Assembly: GCA_017399145.1 (NCBI GenBank)
Contig: JAFQEG010000021.1
Span: forward strand, 50,348-114,347
DNA: 64,000 nt
Origin: Clostridia bacterium
GTDB lineage: Bacteria; Bacillota; Clostridia; Oscillospirales; CAG-272
Direction: 5' to 3'
Made by a program: the position numbers and the translations under genes. The notes below the pieces were generated by a model, which was not told the DNA's origin, made no database searches, and worked only from the letters and a program-made list of their open reading frames with translations. Within the stretch, counting starts at the first letter, position 1. Each line of letters opens with the position of its first letter. Of this stretch, positions 41,326 to 52,500 are shown in pieces.

Positions 41326-42330
41326 ATGAGTAACGTAGAAAATATGAATGAGTTAGACAAGGTACAAATGTTCAGCCAAAAGGTTGAAAGGGTAAAGAGT
41401 GAGCTTGCCAAGGACGTGGTTGGTCAAGCAGATATAATCAATAACGTAATTATCGCAATCGTTGCAGGTGGTAACGTATTGCTAGAGGGTATTCCAGGCG
41501 TAGGTAAGACAAGACTTGTTCGTTCCTTAGGCAGAGTTTTATCTCTTCCATTCTCAAGAATCCAGTTTACCCCAGACCTTATGCCATCTGACGTAACAGG
41601 TACAAATATCGTTGAAAAGGACGAAAACGGAAGACTAGTAACAAGCTTCAAAAAGGGTCCTATCTTTGCAAACCTTGTTCTTGCCGACGAAATTAACCGT
41701 GCAACTCCAAAGACTCAGTCAGCTATGCTTGAGGTAATGCAGGAGCACAAGGTAACTGTATCAAATCAATCCTACAAAATCGAGGAGCCATTCTTCGTTC
41801 TTGCAACAGAAAACCCAATCGAGCAGGATGGTACATACCCACTACCAGAGGCGCAAATGGACCGTTTTATGTTCAAGCTTATGGTAAACTTCCCATCTGA
41901 CGAGGAGCTTGTTTCTATCGTTAAGATGACCCAAATCACAATGCAAGAAACTGCCGAGCCTGTTATCAATGGCGAGGAAATCCTTGAAATGAGAAGTCTT
42001 GCCTCAAAGGTACCGGTGGTTGACGAAATTATTCTTTACGCAGTAAATCTTGTATCTAACACTCATCCAGAGCTACAAGCAAGCCCAGCATCATCAAAGA
42101 AATACGTAAAGTATGGTGCATCTCCACGTGCAGCACAGGGTCTAATCACAGCTGCAAAGGTACGTGCCCTTATGTGTGGCAGATACAACGTAGCCTACGA
42201 GGACATTGATGCCCTTGCATATCCTGTACTAAGACACAGAATGAAGATTAACTACACAGCAATCAATGAAAAGCTAGGCGTTGACGACGTTATCTCAATG
42301 ATTATTAAGGAAACTAAAAAAGGAAACTAA
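41326..42330 (+). CDS. MoxR-family AAA+ ATPase
   Basis: This is a 334-residue AAA+ protein of the MoxR class. Walker A GIPGVGKTRLVRSLG is near residue 55, Walker B VLADEINRATPKTQSAMLEVMQEHKVTV near 120, and sensor 1 FVLATENPIEQDGTYPLPEAQMDRFMFKL follows. MoxR ATPases act as chaperones that remodel or activate partners, usually with von Willebrand factor A proteins. The three following genes (DUF58, vWA, vWA) fit that partnership exactly. It is cytosolic and probably hexameric. A strong, well-spaced GAGAGGA ribosome site precedes the start. Confidence 0.95.
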   Translation: MSNVENMNELDKVQMFSQKVERVKSELAKDVVGQADIINNVIIAIVAGGNVLLEGIPGVGKTRLVRSLGRVLSLPFSRIQFTPDLMPSDVTGTNIVEKDENGRLVTSFKKGPIFANLVLADEINRATPKTQSAMLEVMQEHKVTVSNQSYKIEEPFFVLATENPIEQDGTYPLPEAQMDRFMFKLMVNFPSDEELVSIVKMTQITMQETAEPVINGEEILEMRSLASKVPVVDEIILYAVNLVSNTHPELQASPASSKKYVKYGASPRAAQGLITAAKVRALMCGRYNVAYEDIDALAYPVLRHRMKINYTAINEKLGVDDVISMIIKETKKGN

Positions 42331-42336
42331 GATTGA

Positions 42337-43218
42337 ATGAAAATGGTAATAGATGAAGCGTTTTTGTCTGAGCTAGAGGCTCTGCAATCGCTTCTTAGAA
42401 ATAATATTGCCGGTATGTTTGGTGGCAACCACCAATCCAAGAATTTTGGTTCCTCCTGTGAATTTGCTGACTATCGTGATTACGTTCCAGGGGACGACAT
42501 GACAAAAATCGACTGGAATGTATATGCTCGCTTTGATAAGCTTTATCAAAAGCTTTATCTTGACGAAAGGCAAATGCACACAAAAATCTATATAGATGCA
42601 AGCCGTTCCATGAAGCACAATAGTGAGGAAAAGGCAGACCAAGCAATACGAATTGCAGCCGCCTTTGCCTATCTTTCCGTTTGTGAAATGGATAAGGTTT
42701 CTATATACGCAATCCGTGGTAATCAAATTGAGGAGGTCATATCTGGCATGGTAGGCAAGGACTCATACCTTACCTACATCAATAGATTAAATGACATCGA
42801 ATTTGACAGCGATGTATCTATTAGCGAGGCAATTTTGCCAAGCAAGGTAGGACGTGGTGACGGATATTCAATCCTTATCTCCGACTTCCTAACCGACGAC
42901 GATTACGAAAGAGCAATCGACAAATTTGCCGAATGTAGACGTGATATGCTTTGCATACAGGTTTTGTCAAGAGATGAATTAAACCCTCAATACAGAGGCA
43001 AAATGCATCTTTTCGACTCTGAAAACCCAGGACGCTTCTTCCGTAAGAAAATCGACAAGGATCGTATAAATGCCTATAAAGAAGCACTTCAATACGTGGT
43101 AAACAGAATAAAGAATTACTGTGAAAGCCGTGGTGGCTTCTATATGCTAGTGCCAGGCTACGAAAAGCTATTCGACGTATTCTTTGGAAAAATGACGGAC
43201 TTGGAGGTTTTAAAATGA
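42337..43218 (+). CDS. DUF58 domain protein
   Basis: This is a 293-residue protein with the DUF58 signature GGNHQSKNFGSSCEFADYRDYVPGDDMTKIDWNVYARFDKLYQKLYLDERQ near the N-terminus, followed by a vWA-like fold with IYIDASRSMKHNSEEKADQAIRIAAAFAYL. DUF58 proteins are regular partners of MoxR ATPases. It is soluble, with no TM segment. The start lies 6 bases after moxR and the stop overlaps the next start (ATGA), indicating tight coupling. The function of the DUF58 family is still poorly defined. Confidence 0.93.
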   Translation: MKMVIDEAFLSELEALQSLLRNNIAGMFGGNHQSKNFGSSCEFADYRDYVPGDDMTKIDWNVYARFDKLYQKLYLDERQMHTKIYIDASRSMKHNSEEKADQAIRIAAAFAYLSVCEMDKVSIYAIRGNQIEEVISGMVGKDSYLTYINRLNDIEFDSDVSISEAILPSKVGRGDGYSILISDFLTDDDYERAIDKFAECRRDMLCIQVLSRDELNPQYRGKMHLFDSENPGRFFRKKIDKDRINAYKEALQYVVNRIKNYCESRGGFYMLVPGYEKLFDVFFGKMTDLEVLK

Positions 43219-45059
43219 GCTTTTTATTTCCTCTTGGTCTTTTAGGATTAATCGGTATTCCAATTATCATCTTAATTTACATTCTTCAAAGCAAATATAC
43301 CGAGCAAACTGTAAACTCAACCTATATTTGGACACTTAGTGACAAGTTTCTAAAGAGAAGAAACCCACTTAGTGGCATGGCAGGTATTATTAGCCTTATT
43401 CTTCAATTGCTTATGGTTTTAGTAATTTCCTTAGCAATTGCAAGACCTATATTCGTTTTGCCAGGCTCAGCCCACAACTATTGCTTTGTCCTTGATGCCT
43501 CAAGCAGTATGACAACCGAGGAAAATGGTACAACTCGCTTTGACAGGGCAAAGGGTGAAATAGTAAATGTAATGAAAAAAGCAAACGACGGTAGCTCGTT
43601 TTCACTAATTTGCGTGTCAGACGAGGCAATTAGTGTTTTTGACTCTGTAACAAGCAAGAAAAACGCAATCAACCTAGTTGATAGTGCAAGGGTTACTAAC
43701 ACACACGCAACCCATAGTGATCTTTTGCAAACCGCACAGGAGGTTTTTGATAATAACACCTCAACGAAAATCTATTTCGTAACAGACAAAGGCTACGAAA
43801 AGCACGACAATATCGAAATTATCGACGTAGGCAACGAAAACGTAGAAAACTACGGTGTTTTTGACGTTGAGTATTCCCATATCGGTGGCACTCTTACGGC
43901 AAGCGCAAATCTTGTATCCTACAATAGCGATAGCGACATTACCCTTAGCCTATTGATAGACGGCGAAAGGAAGTCAACTATTACCAAATCAGTTAAAAAG
44001 GGTGTGCCCACAAAGGCAGATATTTCGGCAGGGTGCGAAAGCTTTTCTCAATTTTCCGTCGTTGTTGAAAATAAAGACGGTTACTCGGTTGATAACGAAA
44101 TTACCACCTATAACAAAAAAAGCGATAAAAGCTATAGCGTTTTGATAGTTAGTGAAACAGGCTTCTTCTTTAAGGCAGTAATCGATGCACTTGTCGACTC
44201 TGAAATTAAGGTAATTAAGCCCTCACAATACGAAACGGAAACAGAGAAGTATGGTCTTTATATCTTTGATTCCTATGAGCCCCCAGTATTGCCCGACGGT
44301 GCAACCTGGCTTATCAATGCAGACGAAAGCATTGAGAATGCAGGCTTCGGCGTAAGAGGTAAGCTAGAGATTCCAAACGGAGATACAATAGACAAGTCCA
44401 CCTCTACCTCAACAAACGTAAGACACCTTCTAAGAGGTGTTAGCAATAGCGACATTTACATAACAAACTACGTAAAATACAGTGGAATGTATCTAAGCTT
44501 CCATACACTTTATAGCTACGATTCAAACCCACTTATCTTTGCAGGTACTAATGGCACAGGCAATAGGCAGGTAGTTTTCGGCTTTGATTTACACAATTCC
44601 GACTTTGCCCTAACAACGGATTTTGTAATTCTTATGCGTAACCTACTTGAGTATTCCTTCCCTGACGTTATTGACAAAACTAACTATATCGTGGGTGAGG
44701 ACGCAATAGTAAACATTGTAACAAACGCAACCAACTTCAAGGCGCAGTCCCCATCAGGTAAGGATATTTATATCGAAACTGACGGCACAACTGCAACAAT
44801 TGCCCTAAACGAGGTTGGCACCTATACAATAACTATGACTGTTGCAAACAAGGAAACAAGCTATAAGCTATATTCCTGTGCACATCCAAATGAAAGCACA
44901 CCTGCCGTAAACGAGTTAGATTTCTCCTTAGCAGGTGAGGCAACCTATGAAAGAATAGACGGAGAATACGACCCCATAGTTTTACTCTTCGTTTTACTTG
45001 CATTACTATTTATTGCGGATTGGGGGGTATATTTGTATGATAAATATCAGCTTCGATAA
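43215..45059 (+). CDS. BatA-like membrane vWA protein
   Basis: This is a 614-residue protein. TM segments lie at about 5-24 and 57-76 and at the C-terminus (about 588-606, PIVLLFVLLALLFIADWG). Between them is a vWA domain with a MIDAS-type motif FVLDASSSMT near residue 94, then a beta-rich extracytoplasmic part of more than 350 residues. The domain order (aerotolerance-regulator N-terminal TM pair, vWA, TM) is that of BatA-type proteins. It overlaps DUF58 by 4 bases and the next gene by 23 bases. Confidence 0.88.
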   Translation: MSFLFPLGLLGLIGIPIIILIYILQSKYTEQTVNSTYIWTLSDKFLKRRNPLSGMAGIISLILQLLMVLVISLAIARPIFVLPGSAHNYCFVLDASSSMTTEENGTTRFDRAKGEIVNVMKKANDGSSFSLICVSDEAISVFDSVTSKKNAINLVDSARVTNTHATHSDLLQTAQEVFDNNTSTKIYFVTDKGYEKHDNIEIIDVGNENVENYGVFDVEYSHIGGTLTASANLVSYNSDSDITLSLLIDGERKSTITKSVKKGVPTKADISAGCESFSQFSVVVENKDGYSVDNEITTYNKKSDKSYSVLIVSETGFFFKAVIDALVDSEIKVIKPSQYETETEKYGLYIFDSYEPPVLPDGATWLINADESIENAGFGVRGKLEIPNGDTIDKSTSTSTNVRHLLRGVSNSDIYITNYVKYSGMYLSFHTLYSYDSNPLIFAGTNGTGNRQVVFGFDLHNSDFALTTDFVILMRNLLEYSFPDVIDKTNYIVGEDAIVNIVTNATNFKAQSPSGKDIYIETDGTTATIALNEVGTYTITMTVANKETSYKLYSCAHPNESTPAVNELDFSLAGEATYERIDGEYDPIVLLFVLLALLFIADWGVYLYDKYQLR

Positions 45060-47679
45060 TCCGTATTTATTGCTAATTGCAATACCCGTTGTCCTAGGCT
45101 TAATAATCTCTTACCTAATCGTAAGAAACAAGGACAACAAATCCTTCCCTTGGCTACTTTCACTTGTATTCCACATAGCAATTACAGTAGTAGTAACTCT
45201 TGCAATTGCAGGACTTTCAAGGACCACGTTGCTTACTGAAACTACAATTTACGTAGTGGCAGACGTATCCCATTCCTCTGAAAGAAGCCTTGATAAAATC
45301 GACGAATACATTGAGGAAATAAGCCAAAATCTCCCAGAGAAAACAAAAATGGGTGTTGTATGCTTCGGCAAGGACTGTATAATTACAACCCCCGTTGGTA
45401 GAAAAGTCGTATCCGTTAAAAATTCAGGCGTAAACGATAGTGCGACCGACATAGCAAAGGCGCTTGACTTTACCGAGGGACTTTTCAAGGGAGATTCCCA
45501 AAAGAAAATTATTCTTATCACCGACGGAAACGACACGGTAAACGAAAACGTAGGTACGATTGCCTCATCTGTTGAAAGACTTAGCGAAAACGGAGTGCAA
45601 ATTGACGCAATCTTCCTTGATAACACACTAACCGACCAGGATAAGGAACTTCAATTGTTGGAAATTGAAGCTCCAAAATCAGCATACCTTGGAGGTGTGT
45701 GTGAATCAAAGATTCTAATTCAATCCACCACCAACGCACAGGTCCTAGTTGAGCTATATTCTAGGAAAAAGGGCGATGACGGGGCTGAATTTGAGAAAAT
45801 AACCCAAAAAATTCTAACAGTTGAAAAGGGTCTTACAACTACAAAGCTACCACTTAATACAAAGGAATCCGGCACCTACGAGTATAAGGTTTTAATCTCA
45901 AGCGACACCGATACCTCAGAGGTAAACAACGTAAGATACCTTACTCATACAGTAGAGGGTCAAGAGAAAATCCTCTTGATAACCAGCAATCCGGCGGATA
46001 CAACCCTTGTACAAAAGCTATACGGCGAAAAGGCAGATATTGATTCCTATGTAGTCGCAGGTAGCAACACAAGAGTACCATTTAAGCTAGAGGAGCTAGT
46101 TGAGTACGACGAATTTATAATTTCAAGCCTAGATATAAGAAATATCAAAAACGTCAATGCCTTTATTGATTCACTTGATATGGTAATTTCCCAATACGGA
46201 AAGAGCCTAATTACCCTAGGCAACCTAGAATTGCAAACTAATTCAGACGATGCAATCTTCCAAAAATTCGCAGAGCTTTTACCTGTAAAATACGGCACCA
46301 CAAACAGAGACGGACGTCTTTACACCATAGTTTTAGACGTGTCCCACAGTATGTTTATGGCATCTAAGTTTACAACTGCAAAGCAATCTGCAATTAAGCT
46401 AATCTCAGTCCTTGACGACGAGGACTACATATGCCTAGTAACCTTCTCAGGCGACGTTAAGGTAGAAACCCCTAAAAAGGTAAAGGACTGTAAGGACTCC
46501 TTAATCGAGTACATAAACGGGCTTACAACAGCCCACGGCACCGATATCGGCTTAGGTCTTGAGGAAGCCTTAAAGACGGTAGAGGCGCTCAATCTAACCG
46601 AAAACCAAGTAATGGTAATCTCCGACGGCTTTAGCTTTAGAAGTGAGCACGATGCAATAGATATCACAAGGAAGCTACATGGCGGTGGCGCTATTGTTTC
46701 AACAATTTGCACCTACATTATGGCAGAGGGCGACAGCGGATATGCTACTCTTAACGAAATTTCATCAAACGGTGGTGGCAAGCCCTGTTATAGAATTTCA
46801 AGACCCGAGGACGTTTCCGGAGTTGTATTCGGTCAAGTAGCCGAGGACATAGGCGAGGTTATTGTAGAAAAGATAGCATCTGTTAACATTTCTAAGTATA
46901 ACGACCCAATTGTAAACGGCTTGAATAAGATACCAAACGTATCAGGCTTTATCATCTCACTTGAAAAGTACGATGCAACTGTACCTCTTACCATTACCTA
47001 CGAAAAGAATAATGGATATCAGGAAACGGTACCACTTTACGCATACCGTTCCCACGGAAACGGTCGTGTAGCAAGCTTTACAAGTAATCTAAGCACTAGA
47101 TGGACAGAATTGTGGTCAGCCGAGGCTAAGAGTGCTATTGTTTCTAATATGCTATCAAGCAACACGCCAAAGGAAAGAGTAAATTACCCGTTTACTGTTA
47201 ATATGGAAAGAAATGATTACAACGCCTATATCGAAATAGTACCAAGCGTGCTTAATCCTGAGGCAAAAACCGCAATCGACATAAGATATCCAAATGGTAG
47301 AAAGGTAACAAGAAATCTTACCTTTGATGCAAAGAAGTATTTCTATAATCTTGACCTAGGTCAAGTAGGCACCTACACAATCGACGTTAAATATTCTTAC
47401 GATGACAAATCCTTTACCACAAGCACAAGCTTCAATATTCCATATACAAAGGAATATGACGAATTTGCCGTTTGTGATAAGTTTAGCATCTATGAATTTT
47501 TAAGAGGCAACGGTACAATCTCAATAGGAGAAATCCCAAGCCTTGAAAACGATGAAACAAAAATCACAACCTATAAGCAAAGCTTTGTAATTCCATTGCT
47601 GATTATCGCAGTGGTGCTCTTTGTAATCGACGTATTTATTCGTAAGCTAAGAGTAAAAAGAAAAGCAGTAAAGAAATGA
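45037..47679 (+). CDS. Membrane protein with two vWA domains (BatB/YfbK-like)
   Basis: This is an 880-residue protein. TM segments at about 8-28 and 37-58 precede a first vWA domain (YVVADVSHSSERSLDK near 72) with FITD-like ILITDGND later. A second complete vWA domain begins near residue 425 (YTIVLDVSHSMFMASK) and includes TTAHGTDIGLGLEEAL and MVISDGFSF, so the MIDAS residues are present in both. The C-terminal TM (FVIPLLIIAVVLFVIDVFI) is followed by a Lys/Arg tail. The start is taken as ATG 45037, inside the preceding gene, with GGGGGG upstream; an earlier TTG is unlikely. Two vWA domains in one polypeptide suggest an extended MIDAS adhesion surface. Confidence 0.87.
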   Translation: MINISFDNPYLLLIAIPVVLGLIISYLIVRNKDNKSFPWLLSLVFHIAITVVVTLAIAGLSRTTLLTETTIYVVADVSHSSERSLDKIDEYIEEISQNLPEKTKMGVVCFGKDCIITTPVGRKVVSVKNSGVNDSATDIAKALDFTEGLFKGDSQKKIILITDGNDTVNENVGTIASSVERLSENGVQIDAIFLDNTLTDQDKELQLLEIEAPKSAYLGGVCESKILIQSTTNAQVLVELYSRKKGDDGAEFEKITQKILTVEKGLTTTKLPLNTKESGTYEYKVLISSDTDTSEVNNVRYLTHTVEGQEKILLITSNPADTTLVQKLYGEKADIDSYVVAGSNTRVPFKLEELVEYDEFIISSLDIRNIKNVNAFIDSLDMVISQYGKSLITLGNLELQTNSDDAIFQKFAELLPVKYGTTNRDGRLYTIVLDVSHSMFMASKFTTAKQSAIKLISVLDDEDYICLVTFSGDVKVETPKKVKDCKDSLIEYINGLTTAHGTDIGLGLEEALKTVEALNLTENQVMVISDGFSFRSEHDAIDITRKLHGGGAIVSTICTYIMAEGDSGYATLNEISSNGGGKPCYRISRPEDVSGVVFGQVAEDIGEVIVEKIASVNISKYNDPIVNGLNKIPNVSGFIISLEKYDATVPLTITYEKNNGYQETVPLYAYRSHGNGRVASFTSNLSTRWTELWSAEAKSAIVSNMLSSNTPKERVNYPFTVNMERNDYNAYIEIVPSVLNPEAKTAIDIRYPNGRKVTRNLTFDAKKYFYNLDLGQVGTYTIDVKYSYDDKSFTTSTSFNIPYTKEYDEFAVCDKFSIYEFLRGNGTISIGEIPSLENDETKITTYKQSFVIPLLIIAVVLFVIDVFIRKLRVKRKAVKK

Positions 47680-47695
47680 AAGGAGAAAAGGTAAA

Positions 47696-49309
47696 TTGAA
47701 AAAGATTTTATCGTTATTATTAATTGCAATTATGCTATTCTCCTTGACCTCTTGCTTAGGAGAATATCAGGTTGGTGTAAATCAGGGTGGAAATAATAAT
47801 CAAAATAATAACACAGGTGGCACCGAGGACGACCTTGACCCAGACGAGGGATACGCCCCACCGACTATGAATGGCGACCCTACCGATGACTTTGTCGTTA
47901 CTCTTCACGCCGACGGCTCACCATATAGTCCCCGTACGGAAATGTACGCCTATTGGAATGACGGTAGTAGCGTACACACGGCTAAGTTCGATAAAAATGG
48001 TGTTGCAAGAATAGACGGACTTGACGGTGACTATCGTGTTACTCTAACAAACGTACCAAACGAATACACCTACAATCCAAATGATAACCTGGCAACCAAC
48101 GACGACCGAAGCATAATAGTAAATCTATACACGCTAAACTCTTTGTCTGGTGGTGGCACAGGACTTTACGATTGCTATAATTTTAGAAAAACAGGCGTAT
48201 ATTCGGCAGTTTTAAATTCAGCCGATGACGGCATTTTCTTCCAATACGCACCTGATGGAATGGGTACCTATTCAATTGAAAGCTGGGCAGACGTAATAAC
48301 TGACGATATTGACCCCGATATTGACGTTTACGTAGGTAGCTCACAATGGAAGGCGTATGAAAAAACCATAACCGATGGTGGCCCCGTTGGTAGCTATACC
48401 ATTAACTTTGTTCACGAGGTGCAAATCGCCTCTGAAAACATAAGCGCAGGTGGACAGGCGGTTTATACCTTCGTCGTAAGGGCAGAGTCCAAAAACGATA
48501 AGTACCCAATTACAGTTACCTTTGCCGTAAAGCGCAATGGCGACTTTGAGCTTCCCTCGGGAAATAAGGGCACGGGCAAGACAATGGCAACACCAACCTA
48601 CGACTTTACCGATTTTGACGTAAACGACCACGAATACGATAGCAATTACAAGATTGCATACCCCGAATATCAATATTCCGGTGCAACCTACGTATTTGAC
48701 GAATCTAAGGTTAAATTGTGGGAAAAAGCAGTGGGTGGCGACGATTTTTACCATCTTTACGATGAGGAAAAGTATCAGTCAACGGGTGGCTATGGCCCGA
48801 TACTGTATGCAAATATCACAAAAGCAAATCGTTTCCTTGACGTTTCCTTCAATAGAATTGAATATAACGCAAGTGGCGAAATTATCAACGCAGCATTAAG
48901 TGCAAACGGAGTAAACTACAAGCACCTAATCGAGGGATATTCACAGCTATCAACCATAGGCAAAATTACAGGTTCAACCTACTACTGCATCGATACCTGT
49001 CCATGCCATGACCCATCAAACAATTTAGGCTGGGCTTGTACCGCTGAATGTACAAAATGTGACACACAGTGTCGAAAAATACTACCTGAGCTAATCGGCT
49101 TTGAGGGCTATCAAGCCTACGCAAACTCTGACGGACTAGTACCCGTAACCAAGGATATAAAGGACTTTTTACTAGCGTATTGTAATAAGGAATTATTTTT
49201 CTGGGACGGCAAGGGAACCAAGGAGGGACAGCTAATTAACAACAAGTATTTCCAAGCCGTAGGTGACTCAGGCTGGTTGTTTGGCTGTTGCTACTACGAG
49301 GAAAAGTAA
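47696..49309 (+). CDS. Lipoprotein, last gene of the Bat-like operon
   Basis: This is a 537-residue protein. It starts with TTG at 47696; no nearby ATG would keep the signal peptide, and AGGAG lies ten bases upstream. Residues 1-20 form a lipoprotein signal (KKILSLLLIAIMLFSLTSC) with lipobox LTSC, followed by an Asn/Gly-rich linker. The body is beta-rich with no recognised enzyme motif. Near residue 425-455 there is a Cys-dense patch (CIDTCPCHD ... CTAECTKCDTQC) that could bind metal or form disulfides. It is anchored on the outer face of the membrane and probably acts with the vWA proteins. Confidence 0.82.
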   Translation: MKKILSLLLIAIMLFSLTSCLGEYQVGVNQGGNNNQNNNTGGTEDDLDPDEGYAPPTMNGDPTDDFVVTLHADGSPYSPRTEMYAYWNDGSSVHTAKFDKNGVARIDGLDGDYRVTLTNVPNEYTYNPNDNLATNDDRSIIVNLYTLNSLSGGGTGLYDCYNFRKTGVYSAVLNSADDGIFFQYAPDGMGTYSIESWADVITDDIDPDIDVYVGSSQWKAYEKTITDGGPVGSYTINFVHEVQIASENISAGGQAVYTFVVRAESKNDKYPITVTFAVKRNGDFELPSGNKGTGKTMATPTYDFTDFDVNDHEYDSNYKIAYPEYQYSGATYVFDESKVKLWEKAVGGDDFYHLYDEEKYQSTGGYGPILYANITKANRFLDVSFNRIEYNASGEIINAALSANGVNYKHLIEGYSQLSTIGKITGSTYYCIDTCPCHDPSNNLGWACTAECTKCDTQCRKILPELIGFEGYQAYANSDGLVPVTKDIKDFLLAYCNKELFFWDGKGTKEGQLINNKYFQAVGDSGWLFGCCYYEEK

Positions 49310-49374
49310 TTAAAAAAAGCACCACATTCTTAGAAAATTAACATTTTTTAGGTTAAATTTATATTATATGCATA

Positions 49375-49403
49375 TTGAAATATAATTATTATTGTGCTAT
49401 AAT
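49375..49403 (+). promoter_or_regulatory. Promoter of the large repeat lipoprotein gene
   Basis: TTGAAA at 49375-49380, a 17-base spacer, TATAAT at 49398-49403. The leader to the ATG is about 110 nt. Confidence 0.75.
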
Positions 49404-49411
49404 GTTACTAT

Positions 49412-49462
49412 GGTAAGTATTTCTAAAACCTACTTTTTGTGCTTTTATAGGTTTTTCTTACC
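49412..49462 (+). promoter_or_regulatory. Leader stem-loop upstream of the repeat lipoprotein
   Basis: GGTAAG (49412-49417) pairs with CTTACC (49457-49462), and inside it AAAACCTA (49425-49432) pairs with TAGGTTTT (49448-49455). The long hairpin starts right at the predicted 5' end of the transcript and could stabilise the mRNA. Confidence 0.55.
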
Positions 49463-49521
49463 AAATAAATTTTGTTTGTTTTGTGAAAACAAAAAATATA
49501 TTTTAAAGGAGGCTCTTTGTT

Positions 49522-52500
49522 ATGAAGAGAGTATTAGCGATTCTTCTTTGCCTAATTCTTTGTCTTGGTGTAGTTCTTTCAATGGCTGCATGTAACGACG
49601 ATGGCTCAGGAGATCCTGTTGACCCAGGTAATCAGGGACAACAAGCCCATGTTCATACGTTCAAAACAGATGCCGATTGGTCCAAGGACGCAAGCGGACA
49701 CTGGTATGATGCAACATGTGACTGTGATGACGTAACCGTAAGGAAGCTTAATCACGTTGATGACAACAAGGATGCTATCTGTGACGTATGTAAATTTGAG
49801 TACGATCACGAGCATACCTACGCAGAGGATTGGACAGCTGACTGTACAAACCACTGGTACGCCGCTGACTGTGGATGTATTATCCCAGGCACAGAGGTAG
49901 GCGCACACGCAGACGAAAACGGAGACGGTGAGTGTGACGTATGTAAGTACGTTATTAACGATCTCCACAAGCACATATTTGCAACTGAGTGGTCCAGCGA
50001 TGGTGAAAACCACTGGCACGCAGCTCTTTGTGAGCACAACGTAGAGGTTGCAGATAAGCAAGCTCACACCCTTAACGACGCAGGCTATTGTACAGTTTGT
50101 GACGCAAAGGTAAGAGAAATTGACAGAACCGACATTCTTGCAGTTCTTAAGGCAGCAGTTGCTAGCAACAATAAGGTTGTAAGTGGTAGCGTTGCTTACG
50201 TTAATACAATTCCTGACTTTAATTACACACTTACACATGATGTTTACTACGTTCTTGGTGCTTCATCAGCATACGTTAAGCGCATTGAATATGGTATGGC
50301 TAAGGAAAGATGGTATCAGTTAATTGGCAACGATGAGGTGTTCGGTGTAACAAGCGAGGATGGCGGATTTACAATCACTCCACTATCTGCTGATATTGAT
50401 AGCTTAAAGGGCTACAACTACACTCCATCAACAATGCTTGGTAGCTATGATTCAACAGCAACTCTTGCTGATACTCTATATGCTCTCTATGACATTTCAC
50501 TAAAGGACACAGTGTCAAACAAGGTAGTAAGCTACAACGAAGAAACAGGTGTTTACACAATCAGCTACATCTATCTTGAGGTAAGAACACTTCAAGGTCA
50601 CGATAGCTTGGGGGATTCAGGTAATGATGATAGCTCAGCTGAATTGCAAACAGTTGTACTTACAAATCTTTATGAGGTAGAGGCAAGCTTTACAGTTGAC
50701 GAAAACTTTGTAATCGACAGTGCAGAATTTGTTGTTGGTGCATATAATCAAGACATTGACGGCGACTATGTATACAACGTAGAAACAGGCACATACCAAA
50801 TGAGTGCTAGCGCTTTAGCTGATACATATAGCTACAAGGTAGCACAAACATCTGGCGAAAGAACATATTACACAGCTTATCCAAAGGCTTCAATTGTTCC
50901 AAATAGCTTTGATCTTATGCTTCCTAATGGTGAAATAGCTGGTGAAGAAATAAAAACAGCTGTTGGCACTTACGTTCAATTCTATCTAACAAATCTAAAG
51001 CCATTTAGCGCACTTTCAGAGTTTATCGATGCAAATGATTTTACAATCACAACAATTGATAATGCAACAGGAGAGGCAGCAGGCTTCACACCATTCTATA
51101 GCTCATTTAGTGGCGCAGTATGCTTCAATCCAAATAAGATTGGAAGCTACACAATGACAATTAAGTATGGTGATTTTGAAAAGGTATATACCTTAACAAT
51201 AACACCAGCAGCTCCTAACTCAGTAAAGCTTTATCCATTTGCATGGATTGAAGGCTTTGGCGAAATGGTTTACACAGCAGATGAGTACAACCCAGGTCCA
51301 TCAACTAAGATTGAACTAGACGTTGGCGAAACAATCGACTTCCTTGTTCGTGTAAATCCAAGTGCAGCTGAGCAGCTTTACACAATCACAGTTGATAGCA
51401 CTGATGCAACAATTTCAGAGATAACTGTTAATAATGTAGTTGCATTCTACGAAATGCTTGAGGAATGCACAGCATATCAATTTAAGTCAGATGTTGAGGG
51501 CAAGTATATAATCACACTTAAATCAACAGTTGATGAAAACGTAACAAGCACAGTTGAGGTTTATGTTGGCGACGTTGAACAAGATGTTAAGACATCTGAA
51601 ACATTTGAAATCCCAACACCAGGTAACTTTGCTCCATCAGATGAATATGTATTTACAGCAGGTGCTGCTGGTACATACGTAATCACAGCAGATGGTCTTG
51701 ATGCTTCAACATGGCTACAGGTATATGATGCAGCAGATGATTCATGGACACAAATCCAAGGCTCACTTCCATATTCAGTAGAGCTTGGTGCAGAAGAAAC
51801 ATTAACACTCAGACTATTCGGATGGGATGATGCAGTTACAGGTCAAGTGGTAACAGTAACAGTTGCTACTGATGGTGGCAGTGCATCAGCAGGTACTACA
51901 TTTGAAATCCCAACACCAGGTAACTTTACTCCATCAGATGAATATGTATTTACAGCAGGTGCTGCTGGTACATACGTAATCACAGCAGATGGTCTTGATG
52001 CTTCAACATGGCTACAGGTATATGATGCAGAAGATGATTCATGGCCACAAATCCAAGGCTCACTTCCATATTCAGTAGAGCTTGGTGCAGGTGAAACATT
52101 AACACTCAGACTATTCGGCTGGGATGATGCAGTTGCAGGTCAAGTGGTAACAGTAACAGTTGCTACTGGCACAGCAGGCGAAGGTGGCGGAGAAGGCGGA
52201 GACACTCCAACACTTGAGGGTAGCGGTACAAATGCTGCCCCATTCGTTCTTGTAGAGAATGGCGACTATGTATGTGCATTCCCAGGTGGCTACGACTACG
52301 TATTCTATAAGTACACAGCGACACAAGCTGGTACACTTACAATTTCAGTATTGTATGACGATATCTACTGGGGAATTGGTAACTCTGCGATGTCATTACT
52401 TGCAGGTCAAAACCAAACACAAAGTGTGGATATGGAAGCAAACCAAACAGTTATGATTGGTATTTCAACAAATTCTACTGATTCAGCAGACATCGACTTC

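Noticed and set aside
49606-50238. 210-residue antisense ORF within the lipoprotein gene
   Set aside because: Shadow of a Cys/Asp-rich repeat region on the coding strand; no ribosome site.
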